From assembly GCA_033239125.1 (NCBI GenBank), contig BSWB01000008.1:5734001-5798000 (forward strand): a DNA stretch of 64,000 nt, in the 5' to 3' direction. The notes under the pieces were generated by a model. That model worked only from the letters and a program-made list of their open reading frames with translations, had not been told where the DNA came from and searched no databases. Made by a program: the position numbers and the translations under genes. This document shows, in pieces, positions 23,124 through 34,056 of the stretch; the stretch's first letter is position 1; every line of letters begins with the position of its first letter. Origin of the DNA: Fagopyrum homotropicum. Taxonomy: Eukaryota > Streptophyta > Magnoliopsida > Caryophyllales > Polygonaceae.

Positions 23124-24305
23124 TGTAGCCAGATTTGTAGCATAGTGCGTGACCTGTCAGTAGGTCAAGATAGAGCATTGCAGACCTGGAGGTGAGCTCC
23201 ATCCACTGCCAGTACCATAGTGGAAGTAGGAGGACGTCTCTATGGACTTTGTGACTGGATTGAGGCCTAGTAGGAGTTTTGATGCCATTTGGGTTGATGT
23301 TGATAGACAGACGAAGACGGCACGGTTCATTCCTATCAGAGAGACGTGACCAGTGAGTAGATTGGCTGAGGAGTACACTAGACAGATAGTGAGACTCCAT
23401 GGTGTACCGAGGACGATCGTTTTTGATCGAGATGGACGGTTTACCTCGAGATTTTGGCAGCAGATTCAGACTATTTTGGGGACAAGTCTACACTTCACGA
23501 CTGCGATTCACCCCAGAGAGATGGTCAGTCTAAGAGGACCATCCAGACCCTGGAGGATATGCTGCGAGCTTGTGTGTTGGATTGGGGACATGGATGGTCT
23601 GATTACCTCCCACTAGTTGAGTTTTCATACAACAACAGTTGGCATGCATCTATTAGGATGACTCCTTATGAGGCCTAGTATGGACGTAGGTGTCATACAC
23701 CTTTATGCTGGGATGAGCCTAGCAGTATCAGTGGGATAGCGCCAGAGCAGATTTAGGATGATATGGCTCGAGTAGCGCTGATTAGAGAGAGGATGCTGGT
23801 TGCACAAAGTCACCAGAAGTCATATGCAGACATGAGGCATCGACCTCTAGAGTTCAGAGTGGGAGCTCATGTCTGGCTGAGGGTATATCCGACACGAGAC
23901 GTCAGACAATTTGGCATAAATGGGAAGCTGAGTCCCCGATATGTCGGTCCTTTCGAGAAACTGGATAGAGTTGGGAGGGCAGCCTACAGATTAGCATTGC
24001 CTCCGAGGTTAGAGGGTGTTCACCCTGTGTCCCATGTGTCTCAACTAAGGGAGTATATACCAGATCCGAGGCACATTGTGAGTTATGATGATTTAGTGGT
24101 GGAGCCAGACCACACCTTTGCTGAACATCCTATTGTAGTCTTAGAACGAGGTGTGAGACGCCTGCGTTCGAAGGACATTCCTATGTTGAGGATACAGTGG
24201 TCTAGACGAGGACCTAAGGAGACTACATGGGAGGCTGAGGATAGTATCCAAATGAACTATCCAGAGTTTTATGCTGAGATAGATGCACTTAGGGTCGATG
24301 AGTAG
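23124..24305 (+). pseudogene. T2 integrase core and chromodomain-like C-terminus
   Basis: Continues the integrase after the solo LTR: a TGLRPSRSFDAIWV phrase, the second Asp in [13 protein letters not shown] (about 23422), then [18 protein letters not shown] (about 23520). In related chromoviruses the residue after DGQS is the catalytic Glu; here it is Lys (AAG at 23532-23534). The C-terminal part has SPRYVGPFEKLDRVGRAAY, HPVSHVSQLREY and a divergent chromodomain-like end (KETTWEAED). Stops and a frame change interrupt it. Confidence 0.88.
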
Positions 24306-24851
24306 ATCTTAGTGCTATCTGGTGAGTATATGATTATGTGCTTATGTTCTTATATGCCTTGATATATTTATTCCATGCTAGCTATGATACGATTTACGAT
24401 CTTATTAGATCTTGATGTGCTAGCATGATGTATGTTTATAGTTGGAGATGGTTCTTTCCTCCATGCTATCTGATTGTGATTAGGATTCAGCTGGAGATGG
24501 TTCTCTCCTTCATGCTATCTTGATGCACATAGTTTCATTGGAGATGTTATTCCTCCATGTGTTGTATATGAATATGGTTTGGCTAGAGATGTGCTTCTTC
24601 TATGCCTTGTGATGTGGTATGGCGAGAGATGTGATTCCTCTACGCCTTTGGGTAACGTTATGGCTCTGTTTTATGGAGATGATGATTCCTCCACGTTCAT
24701 GTTTGAGGTTATAGATTATTATAGGTTTTGACATTCTGAGCGGAGATGTGATACCTCCGATAGAGAGAGAGAGTTATACCTCGGCTTATGGGTCCAAGAG
24801 GATTTGGGATTTTGCATGTTTTGGGACAAAACTAGTTTTTAGGGGGTGAGA
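24306..24851 (+). other. T2 3' region with covarying hairpin array
   Basis: At least seven spaced units of a short hairpin: TGGAG/CTCCA at 24443-24463, TGGAG/CTTCA at 24492-24512 (G-U), TGGAG/CTCCA at 24539-24557, TAGAG/TTCTA at 24584-24602 (G-U), a 4-bp form at 24625-24641, TGGAG/CTCCA at 24674-24693, and CGGAG/CTCCG at 24741-24759. Loops are 9-12 nt and usually start ATG. A purine tract (AGGGGGTGAGA) ends the region just before the LTR. Confidence 0.75.
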
Positions 24852-26684
24852 TATAAGAGCCTAGTTGCTGAGTTGCTGAGATGAGTATTGAGGACCTGGT
24901 TTTAGCCTGATCCGCCCCTGCGTGACCCAGAGGCCGCTCCTGCGGTTTGCTTGGGCCGCACCTACGCCTCACAGGGTCCGCCCTTACGGCTCTGTGTGGC
25001 TGCAGCCGTCTTTTGTTGAACCTTTGACTCGTGATTTACCCTTTACCTCCCTTTATAAGCTTCTTTTCTCTCCTTATAATGAGGGTTCTTCATTTGCAGC
25101 TCCATGTCTCTCCCTACGTTCATCTTCTCTCTCTTTTTCCTTTGGATCTCTTCTTGATTTTCTTTGATGTTTTGTTGAGTTTATGAGAAGTTATGGAGGT
25201 CTTTATTGCTGATTGTTGATGGTTGATGTTGTTGTGCCTTGTTGAGCCATCTTGGAGGTCATGGTGAGAGTTTCTACATCTGCATAGGTTCAGCTTGGTG
25301 AGCTCTCATAGCTTCCTTCTCTTTCTTTCTTCATTCTTTCATCTTCTCGTCCCTTCTCTTCTTCTAGTTTAGATTCCTTAGGTTTGGATCTCATTTCAGC
25401 CATGATTGGCATATGTTGATATATATATATATATGTATGTTTCTATCTGTATGTGTATTGGATGAAGAGGGAGTGAAGGAATCGAAGGAAGGAGTGAAGA
25501 AGGGGCTGACTTGGTGTCCACTGCTGTCCAACCGCCCCTGCGCCACCTTGCAGCCGCCCCTGAGCCAGCTAGAGTCCGCCCCAGCGCCTTCTGTAGCCGC
25601 CCCTGCGGCCACCTGCAGTCCAGCCATGTGTTGGCTTTGCTTTGTAGGTGTGTGTTGATTCTAGACTTGCTTTAGGATGCCTTTGTTCCCTCCCTTCCTA
25701 GTGTGAGTGTATTGGTTCATGTTAGATATGTAAGGAGGTGTTTTGATGAGGTTATGATCGTTATATGCCATGTATGGCCTTTGAGGTTTATTAGGTTGTG
25801 AGGTTAGGTTGAGGATGATCCTATGGATCCCTTTGGGTCTAGGTGTGACCCTTGTGTTGATAGGAGATTGATATCTCTCTTTATGCCTTTTTCATAGGTT
25901 ATGTTGTTCCTCTAGTGTCGAGATGATCGAGTTGTGGTTGAGCTTTATACGAGGTTGAGGTAAGTCCGTAGGACTTACTTAGCTACCATCCTTATATTGG
26001 GTGTTTGCATGAGTGGTGTGTGTGTTATATGTTTGTTGTGATAGTATGAGATGTCGTTATTACCGACCTATGTTTTATTGATTGCCCCATATGCGTGGTT
26101 GTAATAACCTTTCCCTTTCATCCCGTTGTGGAGTCTAGGAGGTTCTATGATGTCAGGCCAGACTGACTTTACAAGAAGGGCGCAATCCACTCCCATAGGG
26201 TACACGGATTGTGTGACCGATACTAGTACATGAGTGGTGTGTGTTATACAGGAGTATGGGTCTAGGTGTGATCCCTTTGATGGATAGGAGATTTGATATA
26301 TCTTTGTGCCTTGTTATTAGGCAGTGTTGTTATCCGGATTGTGGTTGATCGTGGTTGAGAGTATTAGAGGTTGAGGTAAGTCCGTAGGACTTAGCTACCA
26401 TCCTTATATTGGGTGTATGCATGAGTGATGTGTGTTATATTCTTGATAGCATGCAATATAAATTATTACCGAACTATGTTTTATTGATAGCCCTCTTGCA
26501 GTGGCAGTGATAACCTTTCCCTTTCATCATGTAAGGATTACGGGATGTTCTCTGAAGTCAGGCCAGACTAGTATACGGGATGGGCACTTCACCACTCTCA
26601 TAGGGTACACGGGTAGTGCGCCAATACTACTCCAGCTGACTATAGCACCCAGAGGCGAGGATGATACGTTCCTCGTGTCACATA

Positions 26685-26727
<43 letters not shown>

Positions 26728-27196
26728 ATATACGATTTGAGTGGATGACCATGCATATATACAGATAACTAAAACGGGTAAATATGTGATATCATGATTA
26801 TGTGTTTATGATTCCATGACTTGTGCTTGTGTTTATGCATTACCTTATATATGAATGGCTAGCTAACGGTTTTATACCGTGTTGTAGATGCTTTGTAGAA
26901 TAGGAGGACTGCAGAGTGATCCGGCAGGGTGACTAGCCGAGGACTTCCGTACATAGGTGTTGCATGAGCTTTTGGGGATGTTTGTACATGTTGGATACAA
27001 TGTCGTTGTTTTACACTCGGCTATGATTTTGTATACTCTTTTGTTATACAGTTATACCGTTTTATGTATATGTTTTTTATATCTGTTGGTGCCTTGTTGT
27101 AAGGTCCAGCAAACTTGTTGTCAGGCTAGGGTCAGGATCCACTGTGAGATCCTAGCCCATGTGGCGCCCCGAGTCCCGCGGCTTTGGGGTGTTACA
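24852..27196 (+). repeat. 3' LTR of T2, 300 bp longer than the 5' LTR
   Basis: TATAAGAGCC to GTTACA, 2,345 bp. The extra length comes from a diverged second copy of a segment: TGGGTCTAGGTGTGACCC at about 25845 recurs as TGGGTCTAGGTGTGATCC at about 26253, and the following GTAAGTCCGTAGGACTTA also recurs. The 5' LTR has one copy. An (AT)n run lies at 26691-26725. CCGCCCCTGCGG-type phrases lie near 24910-24995 and 25535-25615. Confidence 0.85.
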
Positions 27197-28423
27197 TATG
27201 GCCTCCAAATATTAATATGAATCAGATAAAAACATTGTGCAACTAAAGAGTGACTTTTATTGAATGGCAATCTAGTCTACGTAGTGGCGGAATCACATAA
27301 AAATAAGTACTAGAATTACATTGTTTTCTATAAAAATGAATCTCCATATTAGGTTGTGGTGTCAAGATGGTAGAATCAACCATGTACAGACCTCCCTTTG
27401 CCCAACTATTATCACCTTTTTAGTGACAGGATCTTGGAAAAGAACAATGTCTAGTGTCAAATTAAGCTATCAAATCATTGTCGGTCAACATTTTTTCAAC
27501 TAAAATGAGATTATGCTTAAATCATGGAACAAGTAATACATTTTGCAGCACCACCTAGTCTGTCAAACACATATTGCCTACAACATTCACATTCTTGACA
27601 CTTCTATCCCGTAGAGAAACTAATATTTGATTTTGAAGAGTTCTTTTGGAAATAACATGCACATCATCAAATACCATGTGATTAGTTGCACCAATATCTA
27701 AAATCCAAGTATGATCTTGCAACACAATGTTAGCTTGTGAAGCATGGGAAATAAAGATACCTGAAAATGGATCTTCACAAGTTATTGAATTAGTATGAGC
27801 AGTTCTAGTTGAGAAAGTAGCATGTGTTGCAACATCTAAACCATTTGTAAAATGTTTTAGGTAAACATTTTTTCCATCTGTTTACATACATCATTAACTA
27901 AAGCCTCATCAATAACTAAATTCTCATCTCCCTTCTCAGATTGCCATTTGATTGTGTGTTATTAGCTGATCTATTTTCAATTGGTATGTCCATTAATATT
28001 GCAATGCTCACATAATCTATCATCCTTGGGTTTATTATCCTTCCTCCCTGAATTGTTCTCATTGCCTTTACTAGCATTCATAACACTGTTGGCAGCCACT
28101 GCTTATAATTGTCTAGTAACTTGTTTTTGTTTTCATCCTATTGTACCATATTGAATGCTTTATTAAATGTGACAGAGTTTTCAGGAGATAAATTGCGACT
28201 TCTGACTCCTTTAAACTCTTCATTCAACCCCATAAGAATTGCATCAGATTGTTGTCATTATCGATCTTCTGAATTTTCTTGACTATTTCACAAGAGCATT
28301 TTCCACAGTCACAACTAGGTATATTCCTTCTAGATTCAATATCTCATCCCATATAAGCTTCAACTAACTGTAATAATCGGTTGTTGACATGATACCTTGT
28401 ATTAAAGAAGACAAGATGATGGG
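27197..28423 (-). pseudogene. Antisense copia gag-protease fragment
   Basis: On the minus strand from about 28415 down: a gag phrase around an IWDEI motif, a zinc knuckle start (CEHCNINGHT near 28000), then the protease phrase HTWILDIGATNHM near 27690, where the usual Asp-Thr-Gly is Asp-Ile-Gly. Stops follow. No LTR or pol is recognised. It is a truncated copia relic unrelated to Cop1 by orientation. 27197-27330 holds nothing recognisable. Confidence 0.75.
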
Positions 28424-28781
28424 TGATGGAATCACTATCATTTAAGTTAGTTTTTAGAGTCTTTTTATTGTATTAGAGTCGGTTTATGCTACTAACTTCT
28501 TAATCCAAAAGAAGAAACCTAAAAGAAGTTAAAAGAGAAGTTAGAAGCACTTGGGAGTTGAAGACCATTCACGAAGACAAGCTTCTGGTGCCTCACCGCC
28601 CCTGCGGGTGACACTATATTCCAGAACGCATCCTGCGCTTTCGCCAGCGGCCGGAACAAAGACTGTCATCGCCCCTGTGCCTCTCTTTGGCGCCCCTGCG
28701 GTGACTCACCTTGAAGAAGCGAAGCCGGCGCCCCTGCTCCTTTGCCTGCGGACCACCTTGCGGAGCTGTGAAGCCGAAGAG

Positions 28782-28811
28782 CCAGTGTCACCGCCCCTGC
28801 GGTGACACTGG
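28782..28811. repeat. Perfect inverted repeat, 13-bp arms, loop CCCT
   Basis: CCAGTGTCACCGC, then CCCT, then GCGGTGACACTGG. It is centred on the family phrase CCGCCCCTGCGG, which is here extended outward by ten more paired bases. Confidence 0.9.
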
Positions 28812-29100
28812 GCCACCCCTGCGGTGACACTGGGCCGCCCCTGCAGCTCGACATCAGAATTGACAAAAAGATGAGTCAGACGTTTGAAGAGCATTAAAGA
28901 TCCGCCCATGCGGAATTGCCAGGCCACCCCTGCGGCCATGAAGAACTCCAAACGTTGTCGCCTAAACCGCCCCTGCGGTCCTGAAGTCCGCCCCTGCGGT
29001 TGAGTGACGGAGACTTTACTCCGGTTGTTTGCACCACCTTTATGGCATTGAAGTTGGTTGTTTATGCCGGCCATTTACTCCCATTTAGTGCCAATTGTAG

Positions 29101-29109
29101 TATAAATAG
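29101..29109 (+). promoter_or_regulatory. TATA box of the E0 LTR promoter
   Basis: TATAAATAG within the LTR, downstream of the CCGCCCCTGCGG cluster. It is placed as expected for the U3 core promoter. Assignment is by motif only. Confidence 0.55.
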
Positions 29110-29931
29110 ACCCATGGCTGATTGCTAGGATCATCCACCAATTTCCGATTTTATTCTCTCTTTTCTCTTGCTTCATTCGTGCTATGAGCTTCTAAATTCC
29201 TTGCTACATTGGGTTGTTATGAAGCTGTATTGCTGCCTTGGTTGTAAGTCCTTTTTAATATAAGTTTATTCAGTTTATGTTTTGTATTCCTTGAGCTTCA
29301 CTTACCTTATTTCATGTTTCTTATCACTTAAGATTGATCACCTTAGTGTCTAATTTGCATACAAAGAACTAGGATTAATAGATTCCGGGTTCGGGTCTTT
29401 AATCTAGTAGAAACTATTAGGTAAAAACTGGTTTGGATTACTTAAGGGAAAGGAATACAAATATAAAGAAAAGTTTAATGGTTTTATTCTTCTCTTTATA
29501 TCTCTTTGTCTTTGTTTGAAAGCTAACTTGTGACTTGTTCTTGTAGGTTTACGGAAACATTAACATTGTTAAGTTGTGTTGATGTCGGTTGGCTCGACAC
29601 ATACATATGATCAAGACGAGAACATTGCTTTAAAACTTATAAAAGGAACCAACCAAAGTAGCATTGCATGCTAAGATTCAGCCTAGTGTAGTTCATTTCT
29701 CATTACTTTATTCACCTTTTTACTTGCTTCTTATGCTTTGTCTTGTTACATTTCAATCCAAATCCCCTCCCCCCCTTTTGGTTACATTGCCAATACTTGA
29801 ATCTAATATAAACATCAACCAATCTCTCTTGGGTTCGACCCTTACTTAACCACTATAGTTGCTTTAGTGTTAAGTTAGGAAATTACTTTGATAAGATAAA
29901 AACGACCTAAGGAATTAGTCTTGTCAAATTT

Positions 29932-29949
29932 TGGCGCCGTTGCCGGGGA
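29932..29949 (+). other. Primer-binding site of E0 (tRNA-Asp type)
   Basis: TGGCGCCGTTGCCGGGGA, complementary to the 3' end of plant tRNA-Asp and characteristic of the Athila lineage. Confidence 0.9.
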
Positions 29950-30003
29950 GTTTAGTGGTGTTTATATTTTTTCTATTATTGATTTTTGATTTGGACCGTT
30001 TTT

Positions 30004-31746
30004 ATGGTTCAAACCCGTGCTACTAACTCCAGAATTGTGCCTTTTGATCCAGAAATTGAGAGAACACACATCCGGCGACGTAGACAACAACAACTCCGTG
30101 AAGAAATGGCCAACCGAACACTTCGCCAACTCACGTAGCCGGATTTGGCTCAACACCCTCTTGCGGTTACTATGCCGGCAATAGGGAAAGGTGTCAATTT
30201 CGAGCTCAAGCCGGGGCTGATCCACTTGCTCCCATTATTCCATGGGCTAAGTGGTGAAGACCCCATCAAGCACCTTGGAAAGTTTCATACCGTGTGTATG
30301 AGCATGAAACCGGCCAACATTACGGAAGATCAAATCAAGATGAGGGCGTTCGGTTTCACGCTCAAGGATGAAGCGGATGATTGTTATTACCACCTTCCAT
30401 CCGGGAGCATCGACACTTGAGAAAATCTCCACAAAGCGTTTTTGGAGAAATACTTTCCAGCCAAGAAGTCCAATAGCTTGAAGAAAGTTATAAGCAACAT
30501 TGAACAAGAGGCGGACGAAACTATCTATGAGTATTTTGAATGGTTTGCACGCCTCCGATCCAACTGTCCTTTCAATGGGTATTCAACTCAAGACCTAGTC
30601 TTGTACTTGTACAATGGCTTGCTTGACAACGAAAGGAGGATCATATATGTTGCTTGTGGAGGTAACATTCTCAATACCACTCCTGACCTCGCTTTAGAAA
30701 AGATGCAGGAACTAGCTGAAGGAACTCGGAATTTTGGGAGGACTTCTTCCAAAAGAGGAGTTCATGCTATCAATCCTGGGAAGAATAAGATCTCCACTAA
30801 ACTTGCTGAGCTGAAGGAGATGGTGAAGAGATTGACACTCATGGGAACTCCACAACAACTTAAGGCATGCGGAGTTTGTGCTGACCCTTACCACCCAACG
30901 GACATGTGCCCTTAAGTCCAGGATGACGATGTTGAGGTGAACGCATTGGGATATGGGCAACAACAGTAGCAAAGACCTAGGAACAACCCATGTGCGCAGA
31001 ATTTCATGCCGAATTGGCATGATCAACAAAATTTTTGATGGAGGGATCAACAAAACCAACAACAGCAGCCCCGCCAAGGTAAGTCTCAATCCACTGAGGA
31101 TATGCTGCAGATTTTAACTAAGTATTTTGCTACTCATGTCAAAACAACAGAATCCATCATCAAGAACCTTGAGAAATAGGTTGGGCAAATGACGGAAGTC
31201 ATTACAAGGATCGAAGCTAGATCCTCCGGAAATTTGCCTTCCCAGACGGTGGTCAACCCCAAGGAAAATGTTAGTTCCCTAACATTGAGAAGTGGGAAGC
31301 AAATCCAGCCGAAACCAACAACAGAAGGAAAGAACAAACCTTTTGACGAGTTTGCCGCCCCCACAGCCGCACCTGCGGCTGCACCTGCGCCAGCTTTTGA
31401 GCAGGCTCCGCCCCTGTTGCTGGAGGTCACCGCCCCTGCGGTGAAGGCCCCTGAGCCGCACCTGCGCCTACAAGCTGGCGCCCCTGCGGAAAACACGACA
31501 GAGAGTTCTGTTGAGAAGGATTCATACATCCGGCCTGATTTCCCACCATTGTATGCTGAGAAACCACCAACTCCTTTCCCCGAGGCATTAAAGGTGAGAA
31601 GAATAATCGAGGACAAGGATCTATTTGAGACCTTCTCCAAATGCGAGGTAAACATCCCTCTCCTTAAATTAGTGAAAAGTATTCCTAAGTATGCTCGGTT
31701 CTTGAAAGAACTCTGCACCATCAAGAGGAATCAAAAGCTGAAGGGG
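30004..31746 (+). pseudogene. E0 gag (Athila-type), broken
   Basis: ATG at 30004 opens MVQTRATNSR. A stop falls at codon 45 (30136), followed by further stops near 30418 and 30913. The gag core has FELKPGLIHLLPLFHGLSGE and LEKYFPAKKS; a zinc knuckle CGVCADPYHPTDMC lies near 30868. The later part (31189-31746) carries in-frame CCGCCCCTGCGG-like DNA phrases (31358-31492) that translate to Ala/Pro-rich text. It is cut at 31746 by the solo LTR. E2 and E3 gag lack such a knuckle. Confidence 0.88.
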
Positions 31747-33504
31747 TGTTCGCTCCAAATGGTGTGTGCAAGCTTTAAATTTATAACCCAAGAAGTATTC
31801 TTAAAACAAGGATGCGAACCCGCAGTGTACGGATCAATTGTAATAAAAAGCAAGAATTTCAGGGGTCGATCTCAGGGACTTAGGTGAAACTAAGCACATA
31901 ATAGGTTGTCAAATATTGCAATTAACCAAAGCAATTAAAGTAATCAAAGATGATGTAAAGTCAATTAAGGGGAAATACGGATTCTAGGGATTAGAGCATC
32001 TAGTTGTGGTTCTGACTCAAGATCTCAAAGGATAACACGGACAAAGCTGAGGTTTTGCAAAGGGAAGGTGTTTCTAAGATGGGAATAGATCACTGGGTAA
32101 GTCTCACTACTCACTATCCCAAACCAAAGCTCCTATTACCGGGTAAGTCTCAAGGTAAAGGAACTATAATCTCAAACCAACACACCACCTAAGGGAATCA
32201 AATCAACCTTTATCGGATAAGTCTCAAGCTAACTCACAAAGATAGGATGAAGGCACACTCAAACCCCAATAAAGGATAAACCTTTATTATCTACACTCAT
32301 GATCTTGGGTAAACAAGCAAAGGAATCACCGGGTAAGTCTCATCCTAGGCTTGCATTGAACAAGGAAAGGTGTAATAAGAATAGGATTTGACAAACTAAA
32401 ACTCTTAACTCTCAGTTTCGGATCAGAAAAGGTCACCTCGTTCAGTCAAGTTCCACCCCGGCCGAGATGTTCATCGACTGAGCGATGTACTCTAGGGTTA
32501 AGGTTAAAGACTCGAGCTTTCAGGGTCCTATTGGGATTAAGATCATTTTATCATTGTCTTTCACACAACTTTCAGCCAATCACCCTAGAATTGCACAAAA
32601 ATCTTAGCCAATCATCATCATGATAACAATAATCAAATATAAGGGAAAGGTATGAATATTCGAACAAGTAAACCTTAAGAAAAAGGCCTCAATAACTTAA
32701 TCGAATAAACAACAAATCAGCGTTCCTCAAATCACAAGTCGAACAAGACAATAAACCAAAAAGGGAATCTAAGAAAGTCTTACAAACTCCCTCTAAGCTA
32801 ATCTCCAAACTATGAATCCTTCCTTGATTGATCTTCAATCCTTCCTTCAAGCTTCCAGAAAATCTCCTAACTGTTGTGTGTAGAATATGGTGTAGAGGAT
32901 CTAAAAGATGGTTGAATTGTGAAAAATCCAATCCTTTATATAGGGGAATTATCTTCCAAAGATAATAATATCTTAAAAATATAATTTCTTAGAAAATATA
33001 TCCATATCTCTAAAATAGTTCTCCCTAAAATAAGATCTTCCTTCTAGAAATCCAGCCCAAAAATATAAGATATCTTCTTTCCATAATTAAAAGATCTCAG
33101 CCATAAATATGATCTCGCCGGCGGCATGGTGTTCGCCTCGGTCGGGACGCTCCTCAAGATCACCTCGGTCGAGGTGAATTGTAGCTGACCGAGGTGAATC
33201 TCAACTGAATGTGAAATCTCTTAAATCTGGTCCAAAGTAAATCTTCTTCATTAATTCCATGCTTCCGGAGTTCTCTTTTAAGTTCCAGAATGTAACTCCA
33301 ATGACTCCTTAGCTCCTTAGCTCCATTTTAGTCCAAAATGTGTTGTTTTACCTACGATTACAACGAAACTTGGTGTAGACCTCGATTCCCATAAAGGTAG
33401 ATGAAACAACAATATAATCACATAATATACATCCATACATGCAGATTATTGAAGATAAAACATCTAAACAAGTCCCAAAATATAGACTATAATACATGCT
33501 ATCA
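31747..33504 (-). mobile_element. Solo LTR of the E1/E2 family inserted in E0 (TSD AGGGG)
   Basis: Flanked by AGGGG at 31742-31746 and 33505-33509. Ends are TGTTCGCTCC and ATGCTATCA. Length 1,758 bp, matching the LTRs at 35621 and 40373. A minus-strand TATATAAAGG lies at 32933-32942. Family phrases CCTCGGTCGGG and CACCTCGGTCGAGGTG lie at about 33135-33180. Several ACCGGGTAAGTCT-like phrases are spaced through the left half. Confidence 0.92.
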
Positions 33505-34056
33505 AGGGGAAACAAAAAGTGCAAGTGAGCGAAGATGTCTCCGCCGTTTTCTAACGTAGAATGCCCAAAAAGTGTAGCGATCCGGGCATGGTAAGCATTC
33601 CTTGTGTTATAGGGGAAACCCGCTTTGACAAAGCTGTGCTTGATCTTGGTGCCTCTATTAATGTTTTGCCATATTCCATCTATAAAAACCGCTAGGACTA
33701 AAATCGATTATGTTAGTAATGGACATGGAAAATGACTCACATGCTGCACCGATATTGTTGGGGAGACCATTCTTAAAAACCGCTAGGATTAAAATCGATT
33801 ATGTTTGTAATTGACATGGAAAATGACTCACATGCTGCACCGATATTGTTGGGGAGACCATTCTTAAAAACCTCTAGGACTAAAATCGATTATGTTAGTG
33901 GAAAATTAACCACGGAGTTTGATGGGGAAGTAGTTGAATTTGACATCTATGATGTAATGAAATTTCCTATTGATTATCATTCCTTATGTGCCATTGATAT
34001 TATTGAACCTTTTGCGCAAGATGTTTTTGATATTTCTGACATTGACGAGTAAAAAA
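33505..34056 (+). pseudogene. E0 protease region with internal tandem duplication
   Basis: Continues E0 after the solo LTR: the aspartic protease phrase VLDLGASINVLPYSIYKN near 33640, then ILLGRPFLKTSRTKIDY and the domain end at 34050. A 91-bp segment is tandemly repeated about 2.2 times between 33684 and 33890, breaking the frame. Non-functional. Confidence 0.85.
33684..33890 (+). repeat. 91-bp tandem duplication in E0 protease
   Basis: AAAAACCGCTAGGACTAAAA starts at about 33684, recurs 91 bp later with one change, and recurs again as a partial copy from about 33866. The period is not a multiple of three. Confidence 0.9.

Larger units (their letters stand above)
14801..27196 (+). mobile_element. 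Tekay-like Ty3/gypsy chromovirus T2, decayed, with nested solo LTR
   Basis: Order: LTR 14801-16845; initiator tRNA-Met type primer-binding site near 16850; gag, protease, reverse transcriptase, RNase H, integrase; chromodomain-like C-terminus ending at 24305; 3' hairpin region; LTR 24852-27196. Both LTRs begin TATAAGAGCC and end GGGTGTTACA. A solo LTR splits the integrase at 20755-23123. No matching target duplication is seen (CCTAC on the left, TATGG on the right), so one flank may be rearranged. Numerous stops, and a lysine in place of the integrase catalytic Glu, make it non-autonomous. Confidence 0.88.
28424..29926 (+). repeat. 5' LTR of Athila-like element E0
   Basis: The right edge is set by TTGTCA five bases before the tRNA-Asp primer-binding site. 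The left edge, TGATGGAATC, is inferred from its resemblance to other LTR starts here (TGATAGCATG, TGATGACGTG). It holds about ten CCGCCCCTGCGG-like phrases at 28588-29005, including a 13-bp perfect inverted repeat (28782-28811). A TATAAATAG box lies at 29101. The + strand frame at 28551-28805 is the C-rich repeat in translation. Confidence 0.75.

Noticed and set aside
14795..27201. Target site duplication for T2
   Set aside because: The five bases on each side (CCTAC and TATGG) do not match, so none is claimed.
28551..29074. Frames on both strands across the GC-rich E0 LTR
   Set aside because: They translate the CCGCCCCTGCGG repeats and lie in LTR U3 upstream of the TATA box.
31134..31724. 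196-aa minus-strand frame with Gly/Ala-rich text
   Set aside because: It is antisense to E0 gag and to the CCGCCCCTGCGG phrases, and no family was recognised.
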